NCBI RefSeq assembly: GCF_900564155.1
Contig: NZ_LS999839.1
Coordinates: 1,237,097-1,301,096 of the forward strand
Length of the DNA stretch: 64,000 nucleotides
From: Pedobacter schmidteae
GTDB taxonomy: Bacteria; Bacteroidota; Bacteroidia; Sphingobacteriales; Sphingobacteriaceae
Reading direction: 5' to 3'
Part shown: positions 8,214 through 17,607 of the stretch, in pieces
Layout: each line of letters opens with the position of its first letter
Numbering within the stretch: position 1 is the stretch's first letter
The notes under the pieces: model-generated
Told to the model about the DNA's origin: nothing
What the model saw: only the letters and a program-made list of their open reading frames with translations
Database searches by the model: none
Made by a program: the position numbers and the translations under genes

Positions 8214-9002
8214 ATGAAGAAGCTCAATGTAATTAAAATCGGTGGAAATGTAATTGATAACTCGGAAAAGCTACATCAGTTTTTGCTGGACTTTACCGCA
8301 CTCCCCGGAGATAAGATTTTAATTCATGGAGGAGGCAAAATTGCTACTGAAATGGCCGTTTCGCTTGGTATTGAAGCAAAGATGGTAGAGGGAAGACGTA
8401 TTACAGATATCGAAACGCTTCGGATTGTGACGATGGTTTATGCCGGCCTGATCAATAAAAATATAGTTGCCCAATTACAGGCAAAAGGTTGTAATGCTAT
8501 AGGCCTTACCGGGGCAGATGGTAATGTGATAAAGGCGGTAAAAAGGCCGGTAAAGGACATCGACTATGGTTTTGTAGGTGATCTGGATGCTTCATCAGTG
8601 TCCACAACTACCTTAACTGCTCTGCTGAATGCTGGAATGATTCCGGTGTTTAGTGCCATTACACATGATGGCCATACCCAACTTTTAAATACCAATGCCG
8701 ATACGATAGCCTCCTCGATAGCTGTCGCCATGTCGGGTTTTTATGAAACCTCGCTTATTTACTGCTTTGAAAAGCGGGGGGTAATGCGCGATATTGATGA
8801 TGACAATTCTGTGGTTAGTGAAATAAAGAGCGATCAGTTTGAAACTTTAAAAAATGAAGGTGTGGTTTCGGGAGGGATGATCCCCAAGTTACACAATGCC
8901 TTTGAAGCTATAAAAAGCGGAGTGTCGGCTGTATACATTGGTAAGGCTGATGAATTGTCACAAGTAAGTGGAAATAATTTCGGAACCAGATTAATCAAGT
9001 AG
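8214..9002 (+). CDS. argB: N-acylglutamate kinase
   Basis: 262 residues, amino-acid kinase fold. Family marks are KIGGNVID (8-15), HGGGKIATEM with the acyl-glutamate pocket, and the C-terminal GGMIPKLHNAFEAI block. It phosphorylates N-acylglutamate, the second step of the pathway, although it is encoded sixth. It begins one base after the carbamoyltransferase stop and ends two bases before proC. There is no clear N-terminal extension of the kind seen in arginine-inhibited hexameric kinases, so feedback inhibition by arginine is not evident. Confidence 0.95.
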   Translation: MKKLNVIKIGGNVIDNSEKLHQFLLDFTALPGDKILIHGGGKIATEMAVSLGIEAKMVEGRRITDIETLRIVTMVYAGLINKNIVAQLQAKGCNAIGLTGADGNVIKAVKRPVKDIDYGFVGDLDASSVSTTTLTALLNAGMIPVFSAITHDGHTQLLNTNADTIASSIAVAMSGFYETSLIYCFEKRGVMRDIDDDNSVVSEIKSDQFETLKNEGVVSGGMIPKLHNAFEAIKSGVSAVYIGKADELSQVSGNNFGTRLIK

Positions 9003-9004
9003 TT

Positions 9005-9823
9005 ATGAAGAAGTTTACAGGCAGGATTGCCATTTTGGGAAGCGGAAACATTGGCATTTCATTGGCCAAAGGATTGGTTAAGTCAGACTATGCCACACCG
9101 GCACAAATCAGTCTGACCAGAAGAAACATTGCAGGCCTGAGTAGTCTTGCCCAGCAGGGTTTTGTGGTGAGCGATGATAATGCGGCCGTTGTTGCAAATG
9201 CGGATATTGTAGTGTTGGCGGTATTGCCACAGCAATTGAACAATCTTTTATCGCAAATAGGCGATGTGGTTGACGCAAAAAAGCAGGTATTTATTTCTGT
9301 TGCTTCGGGTGTAAGTTGTATCGACATCAGAAGTAAACTGGGAGAATCTGTACAGGTTGTCCGTGCGATGCCGAATACCGCAATTGCCATTGGGCAGTCT
9401 ATGACCTGTGTAGCAACCGACAATGCAACGGCTGAAAATGTGGCTGAGGTAACCCGGATGTTTGAAACTGTGGGTTCTGTAGTTAAAATTAATGAAGATT
9501 TGATGACCTCTGCAACGGCATTGTGTGCTTGTGGTATTGCTTTCTTTTTAAGAGCAATCAGGGCCGCATCACAGGGTGGGGTAGAGATTGGTTTCCATGC
9601 CGATGAAGCTTTAAAAATGGCGGTACAGACCGCCAAAGGGGCCGCCGATTTGTTGTTATTGATGCAATCGCATCCCGAACAGGAGATCGATAAGGTAACC
9701 TCGCCTAAAGGCTGTACTATTGCCGGCTTGAACGAGATGGAGCACAATGGTTTTAGCTCCTCACTGATCAAAGGAATTAAGCTGTCGGCGGTTAAGGCTG
9801 GCGCTTTATATACAAAAGAATAA
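9005..9823 (+). CDS. proC: Pyrroline-5-carboxylate reductase
   Basis: 272 residues. The Rossmann loop LGSGNIG (11-17) is followed by VVRAMPNTAIAIGQSMT, the P5CR signature, and a C-terminal dimer domain with TSPKGCTIAGLNEME. It reduces pyrroline-5-carboxylate to proline with NAD(P)H. Its place between argB and argE, two bases after argB, links proline to arginine synthesis; N-acylated intermediates do not cyclise, so the substrate is more likely to come from arginine/ornithine breakdown or glutamate semialdehyde. This arrangement is seen in other Bacteroidota. Confidence 0.94.
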   Translation: MKKFTGRIAILGSGNIGISLAKGLVKSDYATPAQISLTRRNIAGLSSLAQQGFVVSDDNAAVVANADIVVLAVLPQQLNNLLSQIGDVVDAKKQVFISVASGVSCIDIRSKLGESVQVVRAMPNTAIAIGQSMTCVATDNATAENVAEVTRMFETVGSVVKINEDLMTSATALCACGIAFFLRAIRAASQGGVEIGFHADEALKMAVQTAKGAADLLLLMQSHPEQEIDKVTSPKGCTIAGLNEMEHNGFSSSLIKGIKLSAVKAGALYTKE

Positions 9824-9853
9824 AAAGGCATAAACGATTCTGGATTTACAATT

Positions 9854-10939
9854 ATGAGTAGCAGCGTGTTAAAAAGAATAGAAGATTTAAAGAAAGAATC
9901 CCTGGAACTGTTGAAGCAGTTGATCAGCATCCGGTCGTTTAGTAAAGAAGAGGATGGAACTGCAGATGCGATTGAACTGTTTTTGAAACAGCGCCATGTG
10001 CAAACCAACCGTAAATTGAACAACGTTTGGGCCTACAATAAACATTTTGATGCAAGCAAGCCAACATTACTGCTCAACTCACATCACGATACGGTAAAAC
10101 CAAATTCAGGTTATACGCGCGATCCTTACGCGCCAACTGTTGAAGATGGCAAATTATATGGCCTGGGTAGTAATGATGCAGGAGGATGCCTGGTATCGCT
10201 TATTGCAACTTTTTTATATTACTATGATTCGGAAAACCTGGCTTATAACATTTGCCTGGCTACAACTGCCGAAGAAGAGATATCGGGTAATAATGGCTTA
10301 GAATATGTGTTGCCCGACTTAGGTGAGCTGGAGTTCGCCATCGTTGGTGAGCCAACTTTAATGAATCTGGCCATTGCCGAACGCGGGTTATTGGTTTTGG
10401 ATTGTACTTCGCATGGTAAAGCCGGTCATGCAGCTCGTGAAGAGGGAGACAACGCCATTTATAAAGCATTAAAAGATATTGAATGGTTCCGTAACTATCG
10501 TTTTTCGAAGGTGTCGGAAATGTTTGGACCTTTAAAAATGTCTGTAACCATCATCAATGCAGGTTCTCAGCATAATGTGGTGCCTGCTACCTGTACTTTT
10601 ACGGTTGATGTGCGGGTAACCGACGCTTATACCAATGAAGAGGTGCTGAAAATTATTCGTACCAATGTTGATTGCGATGTAAAACCCCGGTCGGTGAGGT
10701 TAAAGCCTTCATCCATTGATAAGGAGCACGCCATTGTACAGTCGGGGATTGCTTTGGGCCGTAGTACTTATGGCTCACCTACTACTTCCGATCAGGCTTT
10801 GTTAAGTATTCCTTCCTTAAAAGTGGGGCCAGGCGATTCTGCACGCTCGCATATGGCCGATGAATACATTCATGTCCATGAAATTGAAGAAGGAATTGAA
10901 CTGTACATAAAAATGTTGGCTGCGGTAGTCAACAAATAG
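9854..10939 (+). CDS. argE: M20-family deacylase (N-acylcitrulline/N-acylornithine deacylase)
   Basis: 361 residues, M20 di-zinc peptidase family. Metal-site motifs: NSHHDTVKP (H78, D80 region), GSNDAGG (bridging Asp) and TTAEEEISG (catalytic Glu). An internal dimerisation ('lid') domain spans roughly residues 175-285. In a pathway with an N-acylornithine carbamoyltransferase, the expected substrate is N-acylcitrulline rather than N-acylornithine; which acyl group it removes cannot be seen. It is the eighth gene of the operon, 30 bases after proC. Confidence 0.9.
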   Translation: MSSSVLKRIEDLKKESLELLKQLISIRSFSKEEDGTADAIELFLKQRHVQTNRKLNNVWAYNKHFDASKPTLLLNSHHDTVKPNSGYTRDPYAPTVEDGKLYGLGSNDAGGCLVSLIATFLYYYDSENLAYNICLATTAEEEISGNNGLEYVLPDLGELEFAIVGEPTLMNLAIAERGLLVLDCTSHGKAGHAAREEGDNAIYKALKDIEWFRNYRFSKVSEMFGPLKMSVTIINAGSQHNVVPATCTFTVDVRVTDAYTNEEVLKIIRTNVDCDVKPRSVRLKPSSIDKEHAIVQSGIALGRSTYGSPTTSDQALLSIPSLKVGPGDSARSHMADEYIHVHEIEEGIELYIKMLAAVVNK

Positions 10940-10982
10940 ATAATTAAAGGGTCTCTATTTTTGAGACTATAATAATAGATAC

Positions 10983-12314
10983 ATGAAGATCTGGCAAAAA
11001 AATATTGATGTAAACAAGGAGATTGAAATTTTTACAGTAGGTAAAGACAGGGAACTGGATTTGCAAATGGCGGCGTTTGATGTTTTAGGCTCATTGGCGC
11101 ATGTAGAAATGTTAGAAAGTATAGGCTTGCTTACCGCGCCCGAACTTGCAGAGATCCAGCTGGCACTTAAGGAAATATATGCGGAAATAGCAGCCGGAAA
11201 ATTTGTTATCGAAGAAACTGTTGAAGACGTGCATTCGCAGGTAGAATGGCTGTTGACCCAACGTATCGGCGAAGCCGGAAAAAAAATACATAGCGGACGT
11301 TCCCGGAACGACCAGGTGCTGGTTGATCTGAAACTTTATTTCAGAAGCTGTATTGAAGAAATGGTGGGCAATACTCATGTATTGTTCCAACAGCTGATTT
11401 CGCTAAGTAATACCCATAAGGATAAGTTGCTGCCGGGGTATACTCACTTGCAAATTGCCATGCCTTCGTCTTTTGGACTTTGGTTTGGCGCTTACGCCGA
11501 AAGTCTGGTAGACGATATGGAAATGATGTTGTCGGCTTGGAAAGTGTGCAATAAAAACCCATTGGGTTCGGCTGCGGGCTATGGCTCTTCATTTCCCTTA
11601 AATAGAACCATGACCACTCAATTGCTGGGTTTTGAGCGTCTCAACTACAATGTAGTATATGCACAGATGGGCAGGGGCAAGACCGAAAGGATATTGGCGC
11701 AGGCGATGTCATCTGTTGCGGCTTCGCTGGCAAAAATGGCAATGGATGTTTGCTTGTTTATCAATCAAAATTTTGGCTTTATCAGCTTCCCTGATGAGTT
11801 GACCACCGGTTCGAGCATTATGCCGCATAAAAAGAACCCTGATGTTTTTGAGTTGATCCGTTCGCGCTGCAATAAAATTCAGGCGCTGCCTAACGAAATT
11901 GCCCTAATGACCACCAATCTGCCTTCAGGTTACCATCGTGATTTGCAATTGCTGAAAGAAAATCTTTTCCCGGCAATCACGTCATTAAATGAATGTCTGG
12001 AAATGACCACTTTTATGCTACAAAATATTACGGTTAAGGACAACATTCTGGATGATAAGAAGTACGCCTATTTGTTTAGTGTAGAAGTGGTAAATGAATT
12101 GGCATTGAACGGCACTCCTTTTAGAGAGGCTTATAAAATTGTAGGCGAATCTATTGATAAGGGGACTTTTGCACCTGGAAAGGCTGTAAATCATACTCAT
12201 GAAGGAAGTATAGGGAACCTGTGTAATGCCGAAATAGAAGGGATGATGACTGAAGTATTGTCGCAATTTAAATTTGAAAAAATACACCAGGCGATAGCGA
12301 AATTGCTGGTTTAG
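10983..12314 (+). CDS. argH: Argininosuccinate lyase
   Basis: 443 residues, fumarase/aspartase superfamily. The signature GSSIMPHKKNPD lies near residue 275 and includes the catalytic serine loop; HSGRSRNDQV and GYTHLQIAMPSS are the other two conserved blocks. It splits argininosuccinate into arginine and fumarate, the last step. A small hairpin, GTCTC-N7-GAGAC at 10951-10967, sits in the 43-base gap after argE; its loop contains TATTTTTG, a match to the -7 box, but no -33 element is clear. The operon ends at the terminator at 12338-12383. Confidence 0.96.
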   Translation: MKIWQKNIDVNKEIEIFTVGKDRELDLQMAAFDVLGSLAHVEMLESIGLLTAPELAEIQLALKEIYAEIAAGKFVIEETVEDVHSQVEWLLTQRIGEAGKKIHSGRSRNDQVLVDLKLYFRSCIEEMVGNTHVLFQQLISLSNTHKDKLLPGYTHLQIAMPSSFGLWFGAYAESLVDDMEMMLSAWKVCNKNPLGSAAGYGSSFPLNRTMTTQLLGFERLNYNVVYAQMGRGKTERILAQAMSSVAASLAKMAMDVCLFINQNFGFISFPDELTTGSSIMPHKKNPDVFELIRSRCNKIQALPNEIALMTTNLPSGYHRDLQLLKENLFPAITSLNECLEMTTFMLQNITVKDNILDDKKYAYLFSVEVVNELALNGTPFREAYKIVGESIDKGTFAPGKAVNHTHEGSIGNLCNAEIEGMMTEVLSQFKFEKIHQAIAKLLV

Positions 12315-12337
12315 TAAGGGAGTATTGTCATATAGTT

Positions 12338-12383
12338 AATAACAGAAAGGCCGAAGGATTTAATCTTCGGCCTTTCTGTTATT
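12338..12383. terminator. Bidirectional terminator between argH and prfC
   Basis: Perfect 19-bp inverted repeat, 12338-12356 with 12365-12383, 8-base loop, core GGCCGAAG/CTTCGGCC. It sits at the convergent ends of argH and prfC; the prfC stop codon (12379-12381) lies inside the right arm. T-rich bases flank both sides only weakly. Confidence 0.8.
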
Positions 12384-13959
12384 TAAACTCTGATGTTTTG
12401 TGAAATTCAATATCAGGATAATCTCTCATTGTCATGTTGATCATAAATTCATTATCTGCAAGATAAACAGGATTGCCGTCTTTATCCTCACCAATATGCT
12501 GCTGTTTCCTTTTCAGGAATTCCGCAAGCTTGGTTTTGTCTTTTGAGGTTACCCAGTTGGAACGGGTATAACTCAACATCCGGAAAGCGGCTTTGGCACC
12601 ATACTCATGCTCCAGTCGAAAAGCAATTACTTCAAACTGAAGTTCACCTACAGCTCCCACAACCTTACGGTTTCCGGGCTGCATGATAAACAATTGGGCT
12701 ACACCTTCCTCAGTAAGCTGTTGTATGCCTTTTTCCAGCTGTTTTGTCTTTAATGGGTCTCTATTCTCCAACTCCTTAAATATTTCAGGAGAGAAGCTTG
12801 GAATGCCCTTAAATTGAAGTTTCTCGCCTTCAGTAAGGGTGTCGCCTATTTTAAAGTTCCCGCTATCATATAAACCTACTACGTCGCCGGGCCAGGCTTC
12901 TTCTACAATACTTTTCTCATTCGCCATGAAATCCATTGGATTGGAGAATTTAAGCTTTTTGTCCTGGCGGGTATGGTAGTAAAATTTATTGCGTTCAAAC
13001 TTACCTGAACAAATCCTCAAAAAGGCAATTCTGTCGCGGTGTTTGGGATCAAGATTGGCATGGATTTTAAACACAAAACCCGAAAAGTTCTTTTCTTCTG
13101 CAGCCACTTCGCGTTGCTCTGCCTCACGTCCTTTTGGACTTGGAGCAATATTGATAAAGGTGTCCAGCAATTCTTTTATACCAAAGTTATTGATCGCACT
13201 ACCAAAAAATACCGGAGCCAGCAACCCTTCAATGTACATGCTTTTGTCCAGATCTCCATAAACACCATGAACCAGTTCCAGGTCACTTTTTAAACCATCC
13301 AGTTCTTTGGGTTTTAAAAACCTGGTCAGATTTTCATCGTTCAGGTCATTTACCTCAATTACCGGCTCGCTGATCTTCGTTTTATCAGGTTCAAACAGGT
13401 TTAAATGTTTGTTGTAAATGCTGTAAACACCTTTAAAGGAATGACCTTGCCCAATTGGCCAGGACAAAGGACAAAGGCTGATGTTTAGTTTGCTTTCTAT
13501 TTCATCCAACAAATCGAAAGAATCTTTACCTTCCCGGTCCATTTTATTGATAAAAATGATAACAGGGGTATTGCGCATACGGCAAACGGACATTAATTTT
13601 TCCGTTTGCTCTTCCACACCCTTTACACAATCTACTACCAGGATCACACTGTCTACCGCCGACAACGTCCTATAGGTATCTTCGGCAAAATCTTTGTGAC
13701 CAGGGGTGTCTAAAATATTGATGCGCTTATCTGCATATTCAAAACCCATTACAGAAGTAGCCACAGAGATTCCACGCTGTTTCTCAATTTCCATAAAGTC
13801 AGATGTATTGCTTTGGTTGGCCTTGTTGCGTTTTACCGCACCAGCTGTATTAATGGCCCCGCCAAAAAGCAGGAACTTCTCTGTCAGGGTTGTTTTGCCG
13901 GCATCAGGGTGACTGATGATGGCGAATGTTTTTCGTTTTTCTATTTCCGGGTGAATCAT
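12379..13959 (-). CDS. prfC: Peptide chain release factor 3
   Basis: 526 residues, translational GTPase. G1 is SHPDAGKTT near residue 17, switch-2 DTPGHKDF, G4 NKMDRE. The N-terminal GTPase domain is followed by beta-barrel domain 2 and an RF3-type domain 3 ([10 protein letters not shown]). RF3 recycles RF1/RF2 from the ribosome after peptide release. Length fits the family (about 525-530). It converges on argH across a shared terminator. A -7-like box (TATCTTTG on the minus strand, 13993-14000) lies 34 bases before the start. Confidence 0.97.
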   Translation of the reverse strand: MIHPEIEKRKTFAIISHPDAGKTTLTEKFLLFGGAINTAGAVKRNKANQSNTSDFMEIEKQRGISVATSVMGFEYADKRINILDTPGHKDFAEDTYRTLSAVDSVILVVDCVKGVEEQTEKLMSVCRMRNTPVIIFINKMDREGKDSFDLLDEIESKLNISLCPLSWPIGQGHSFKGVYSIYNKHLNLFEPDKTKISEPVIEVNDLNDENLTRFLKPKELDGLKSDLELVHGVYGDLDKSMYIEGLLAPVFFGSAINNFGIKELLDTFINIAPSPKGREAEQREVAAEEKNFSGFVFKIHANLDPKHRDRIAFLRICSGKFERNKFYYHTRQDKKLKFSNPMDFMANEKSIVEEAWPGDVVGLYDSGNFKIGDTLTEGEKLQFKGIPSFSPEIFKELENRDPLKTKQLEKGIQQLTEEGVAQLFIMQPGNRKVVGAVGELQFEVIAFRLEHEYGAKAAFRMLSYTRSNWVTSKDKTKLAEFLKRKQQHIGEDKDGNPVYLADNEFMINMTMRDYPDIEFHKTSEFK

Positions 13960-13992
13960 AAAGAATTAAGCCTAGCGCGCTTGATGCGGCTG

Positions 13993-14000
13993 CAAAGATA
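13993..14000 (-). promoter_or_regulatory. Candidate -7 box for prfC
   Basis: Minus-strand TATCTTTG matches TAnnTTTG exactly. No convincing TTG occurs 19-20 bases upstream, so only the -7 element is supported. Confidence 0.35.
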
Positions 14001-14017
14001 ATTATAATATATAAAAG

Positions 14018-14047
14018 AAAAACCGACGATTATATTCGCCGGTTTTT
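14018..14047 (-). terminator. Terminator of the DUF6600-like gene
   Basis: AAAAACCGACG (14018-14028) pairs with CGCCGGTTTTT (14037-14047) with one A-C mismatch and an 8-base loop. On the minus strand the stem is followed by TTTTTCTTTT, the expected U-run for the gene ending at 14067. Confidence 0.7.
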
Positions 14048-14066
14048 CCAATATTAGTCTGGTTGG

Positions 14067-15431
14067 TTAACCTCTTCCACCACGACTTGGTCTTGATGAT
14101 CCTTCTGATGAACCTCTGCTTTCGCCGCCACCTCTGGAAGGTGGAGGAGTTTGCTGCATACGCTCAGGCCTTTGCATTTGTGGCTGTGGCCTGCTTTCCT
14201 GCCGCTGTGGTTGCTCTTGTCTCGGTTGCGGAGCTGGCCTGCTTTCCTCACGTTGTGGCCTGCTTTGAGGATAAGATTGCTCTACATTTCTCGACGGACG
14301 TTCAGGCCTTTGCATTTGCGGCTCAGGTCTGTTTTCCTGGCGCTGTGGTTGCTCGGGTCTTGCCTGTGGATACGGCTGTTCAACATTTCTGGAAGGACGC
14401 TCAGAACGGCCTCCATTGTTGCTCCGATCTGGTTGTACAGAGCCATTATTTTCAGGCTGCCCCATTCTTGAAGGTCTTGAATTGTTGTCATACCCTGGTC
14501 TTTCCCCTCTGGAGGGTGGCGTTACACCTGTTCTGTTGTTGTCTCTGCCCGGATAAGTATTGCCTCTATTGTCATTTCCCTGATTATCACCTCCTCTTGA
14601 AGGACGGCCGGATACCGACCCATTGTTATTGGAGCCACGATCTCTCATCGTTGTGTATCCTTCGCCTCTGATAGATTCGCGGGGTGCTGCAGTAACATTG
14701 GAGCTTCCCCTGCTTGGCCTTGGCGTATACATGTTTAAGTTGTTTCCGCTAATGTTGCTTCGGCTTGGCCTAGAGGTATTATTTACATTATAAATCCGTA
14801 CATCCTGTCTGGTGTCACGTCTGATATCATCGGCCCTCGGACCAGTATAATAAGTCCGCCTGTTGTTTACATAGGTATTGTTGATGATAGTGGTATTGTT
14901 GATGATGACCACATTTCGACGCGAATAATATCTCGGAAAGCTATCATAATAAATATTTCGCTGCGGAATAAATACCCACCAAAGGTCGGGGATGTTAAAA
15001 TTAATATTGATGTTCATGCCCGGACCCATGGGTGCCCAGCCATAGTAGCCGCCACCGCTTCTCCAGCTTACCCATGCAGGTCCCCAGGTGGTATCAGGAA
15101 TCCATATCCATTGGTTATAGCGGTTATAAACCCATCTTCCATAGTGGAAAGGAGCCCAACCCCAGTCGTAATTGGATACCCAGGTATTACCATATTCGGT
15201 CATTACCCAGCGACCATTGGTGTAATAAGGTCTAAAATCGCCTTGCTCCACATCGGGCCGCCACACGTATCCATACTGCGGATCCTGAATCCAGGTTCCA
15301 TAAGGAGACAACTCATCATAGAAAGACTGCATAGATACATCCTCTCCCTGAGCCATAACCTTTTGTGTTACTCCGGTTAGCAAGAGCATGAGCCCAAGTA
15401 CTATTGCCGGTAATTTGATCATGTTTTTCAT
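14067..15431 (-). CDS. Exported YXWV/DUF6600-like protein with Pro/Arg/Gln-rich repeat tail
   Basis: 454 residues. Signal peptide at residues 1-27 (KLPAIVLGLMLLLTGV...VMAQG). Residues about 35-155 form a Trp/Tyr/Gly-rich domain with repeated W-x-P/W-G-W-A-P motifs (YGTWIQDPQYGYVWRP, YDWGWAPFHYGRW, YYGWAPMGPG), as in the DUF6600 family. The rest is low complexity: Asn/Thr/Arg-rich, then from about residue 340 two imperfect copies of a 30-45 residue unit beginning PSRNVEQ and ending QMQRPER. The tail is highly basic and likely disordered. Function unknown; cell-envelope location is inferred. Long opposite-strand frames here are artefacts of the composition. Confidence 0.75.
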   Translation of the reverse strand: MKNMIKLPAIVLGLMLLLTGVTQKVMAQGEDVSMQSFYDELSPYGTWIQDPQYGYVWRPDVEQGDFRPYYTNGRWVMTEYGNTWVSNYDWGWAPFHYGRWVYNRYNQWIWIPDTTWGPAWVSWRSGGGYYGWAPMGPGMNININFNIPDLWWVFIPQRNIYYDSFPRYYSRRNVVIINNTTIINNTYVNNRRTYYTGPRADDIRRDTRQDVRIYNVNNTSRPSRSNISGNNLNMYTPRPSRGSSNVTAAPRESIRGEGYTTMRDRGSNNNGSVSGRPSRGGDNQGNDNRGNTYPGRDNNRTGVTPPSRGERPGYDNNSRPSRMGQPENNGSVQPDRSNNGGRSERPSRNVEQPYPQARPEQPQRQENRPEPQMQRPERPSRNVEQSYPQSRPQREESRPAPQPRQEQPQRQESRPQPQMQRPERMQQTPPPSRGGGESRGSSEGSSRPSRGGRG

Positions 15432-15728
15432 TTTGTGTGTGTATTAAATTTACCTAACGCTTTTACTATATCAATTTGAGTTCCAAAAATCCCCGAAGGA
15501 TTAATATATCCACTAAAATATTACATTGTGATGTTGTTGTATGGCCTAATTAAATTTGTTTAACACTTAGTATTGCAGGTTTTAATTCAAGAATTCCCTA
15601 TACAATTTATGGCTTTTCTATAACTTGTAACGTTTTTTTGGCTTAAGTTTACATACAGGCCACACTATTTATATCACGAAATATGTGTATAACAGCAAAT
15701 AATTATCTTCTTTTGCAGATCAAATCAA
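15432..15728. other. 297-base divergent intergenic region
   Basis: This separates the divergent DUF6600-like and RsmI-like genes. It is AT-rich. A TAAATTTG box on the plus strand near 15553 matches the -7 consensus but has no TTG at the right distance. No strong hairpin, repeat or small ORF is seen. Confidence 0.5.
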
Positions 15729-16445
15729 ATGGCAATGGCAAAAGGTACCTTATTTCTTATCCCTGTTCCGCTGGCAGAAAATGCTGCTCAGAAGTCTTTT
15801 ACTGCTTTTCTGGGCGATACTATTAATTCCTTGAGTGTCTATATTGTTGAAAATGAGAAGACTGCCCGTAAGTTTTTAAAAGAAGCAGGCATAAAAATTC
15901 CTCAAAGCGACCTGACCATTCACGACTATGGCAAACACAAGCGTAACGACTCAATGGTGCCCTATTTTAAGGAATTAATGACCGGTAAAGATGTCGGCCT
16001 CATGAGCGAAGCTGGCTGTCCGGGGGTGGCTGATCCTGGTGCAGAGGTGATTTTGGAAGCACACAAACGGGGGATTAAAGTGGTGCCTCTGGTGGGGCCA
16101 AGCTCTATTTTGCTGGCATTGATGGCTTCCGGGTTCAATGGACAGAGCTTTACGTTTAACGGTTACTTACCTATCGATAAAGCCGAAAGAGGAAAACGTA
16201 TTAAAGAACTGGAGCAATTGGCGCAGCGTAACAGGCAAACCCAGTTGTTTATCGAAACGCCATTTCGTAACAATCATTTATTTGAAGATATCCTCAAAAA
16301 TGCAGCTGCACAAACTTTGCTGTGTGTGGCTTGTAATTTAACAGGAGAAGATGAATTTGTGAAAACAATGAGCGTGGGGCAATGGAGACAGGAGCGGATA
16401 GACCTGCATAAAAAACCAACGATATTTTTAATTTACCGCACTTAA
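15729..16445 (+). CDS. RsmI-like SAM-dependent methyltransferase (tetrapyrrole methylase fold)
   Basis: 238 residues. The N-terminal GTLFLIPVPLAENA and the central MSEAGCPGVADPGAEV and VPLVGPSSILLALMASGFNGQSFTFNGYLP match the RsmI branch of the tetrapyrrole methylase fold, which 2'-O-methylates C1402 of 16S rRNA. It is shorter than E. coli RsmI (about 286) and lacks its C-terminal domain, like a second, shorter paralogue common in Bacteroidota, so its exact target is uncertain. Start may be 15729 or the ATG two codons later. Its stop overlaps the convergent nadD by four bases. Confidence 0.8.
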   Translation: MAMAKGTLFLIPVPLAENAAQKSFTAFLGDTINSLSVYIVENEKTARKFLKEAGIKIPQSDLTIHDYGKHKRNDSMVPYFKELMTGKDVGLMSEAGCPGVADPGAEVILEAHKRGIKVVPLVGPSSILLALMASGFNGQSFTFNGYLPIDKAERGKRIKELEQLAQRNRQTQLFIETPFRNNHLFEDILKNAAAQTLLCVACNLTGEDEFVKTMSVGQWRQERIDLHKKPTIFLIYRT

Positions 16446-17014
16446 CGATACATATTCTTGCTGTCGATAAAGGATAGCACCTTATCCGGAACAAAATATT
16501 GAACATTTTTACCTGCGGCTATTCCCTTGCGGATAAAGGTAGAAGAGATATCCATCTGTGGAGTTTCTGTAAGATGAATTGAAGGATGATCCTTCCATTC
16601 TGTCAGATCAACACCAGGCCTGGGGTACACGTAAATCTCATAGTTTTTTAAGATGATCTCGTAATTTTTCCACTTTTTAAAAGAGGCCAGGTTATCGGCA
16701 CCCATAATCAGCGCAAACGCTTTGCCCGGATATTTTTCTTGTAAATAAGCCAAGGTATCAATGGTGTAGGAGGGTTGTGGTAAGCTAAATTCAATGTCAC
16801 TTACTTTAATCTGGTCCGAGTTTTCAGTGGCCAGTCGCGCCATTTCCAACCGGTCGTACATATTCGAAAGACCGTTCTTATTTTTTAATGGATTATGAGG
16901 TGAAACCACCAGCCATACTTCTTTAAGCCCGGAAAAACCGGCCATATAGTTGGCTATAATTAAATGGCCAATATGGATGGGGTTAAACGAGCCAAAGAAG
17001 AGTCCGGTTTTCAT
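16442..17014 (-). CDS. nadD: Nicotinate-nucleotide adenylyltransferase
   Basis: 190 residues, nucleotidyltransferase fold. GLFFGSFNPIHIGHL (4-18) contains the ATP-binding (H/T)xGH motif, and the C-terminal SSTFIRKG corresponds to the ISSTxIR motif. It adenylates nicotinate mononucleotide to deamido-NAD. Last gene of a yicC-gmk-nadD set with 6- and 17-base gaps, which indicates one operon. Confidence 0.94.
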   Translation of the reverse strand: MKTGLFFGSFNPIHIGHLIIANYMAGFSGLKEVWLVVSPHNPLKNKNGLSNMYDRLEMARLATENSDQIKVSDIEFSLPQPSYTIDTLAYLQEKYPGKAFALIMGADNLASFKKWKNYEIILKNYEIYVYPRPGVDLTEWKDHPSIHLTETPQMDISSTFIRKGIAAGKNVQYFVPDKVLSFIDSKNMYR

Positions 17015-17031
17015 CAGTATATTTTACTGGT

Positions 17032-17601
17032 TTATTTTTTTATAAAGTCGCCCACCAATTTTTCTGCTTCCAGACAAGCGGTCTCCAAATCAAAATTTTT
17101 AAGAATCACATCAAATTTATCGGCATAAGCCAATTCTTTTTCTGCTTTTATAAAGCGCTCCTGCAGCTTTTCGGCACTATCTGTACCACGGCCTGTCAAA
17201 CGTTCTTTCAAAACCTCCAGCGAAGGAGGTTGTACAAATATGGCTAATGCGTCTTTCTCATACTTACGTTTTAACCGCAAGCCGCCCTCTACATCAATGT
17301 CAAATATCACATGCTGATCGTTGTTCCAGATGCGTTGAATCTCAGACCTTAAGGTGCCATAAAACGTGCCACTATATACTTCTTCAAACTCCACAAACTC
17401 CTGACGGGCCACCCGGTGAAGGAAATCTTCTTTGGAAATGAAATAATAGTCCTTTTCATTCTTTTCATCCCCGCGCGACTCACGTGTTGTGGCTGATATA
17501 GAAAAACTTAAAGCAGGAAATTTCGTAAGCAAATGTTTAACGATGGTGGTTTTACCTGCGCCCGACGGTGCAGAAAATATAATCAGTTTACCTTGTTTCA
17601 T
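17032..17601 (-). CDS. gmk: Guanylate kinase
   Basis: 189 residues. P-loop SAPSGAGKTT (10-19), the GMP-binding SATTRESRGDE and FVEFEEVYSGTFYGT blocks, and the DIDVEGGLRLK stretch are all present. It phosphorylates GMP/dGMP with ATP. Second gene of the yicC-gmk-nadD operon. Confidence 0.96.
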   Translation of the reverse strand: MKQGKLIIFSAPSGAGKTTIVKHLLTKFPALSFSISATTRESRGDEKNEKDYYFISKEDFLHRVARQEFVEFEEVYSGTFYGTLRSEIQRIWNNDQHVIFDIDVEGGLRLKRKYEKDALAIFVQPPSLEVLKERLTGRGTDSAEKLQERFIKAEKELAYADKFDVILKNFDLETACLEAEKLVGDFIKK

Positions 17602-17607
17602 TGTGGC

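Noticed and set aside
9088..10023. 311-codon minus-strand ORF opposite proC/argE
   Set aside because: It is antisense to two well-supported operon genes and encodes no recognisable domain.
14063..14671. 202-codon plus-strand ORF
   Set aside because: It lies wholly opposite the low-complexity tail of the DUF6600-like gene; its Cys/Phe/Ala-rich translation is a by-product of repeated CAG/CCT-like codons.
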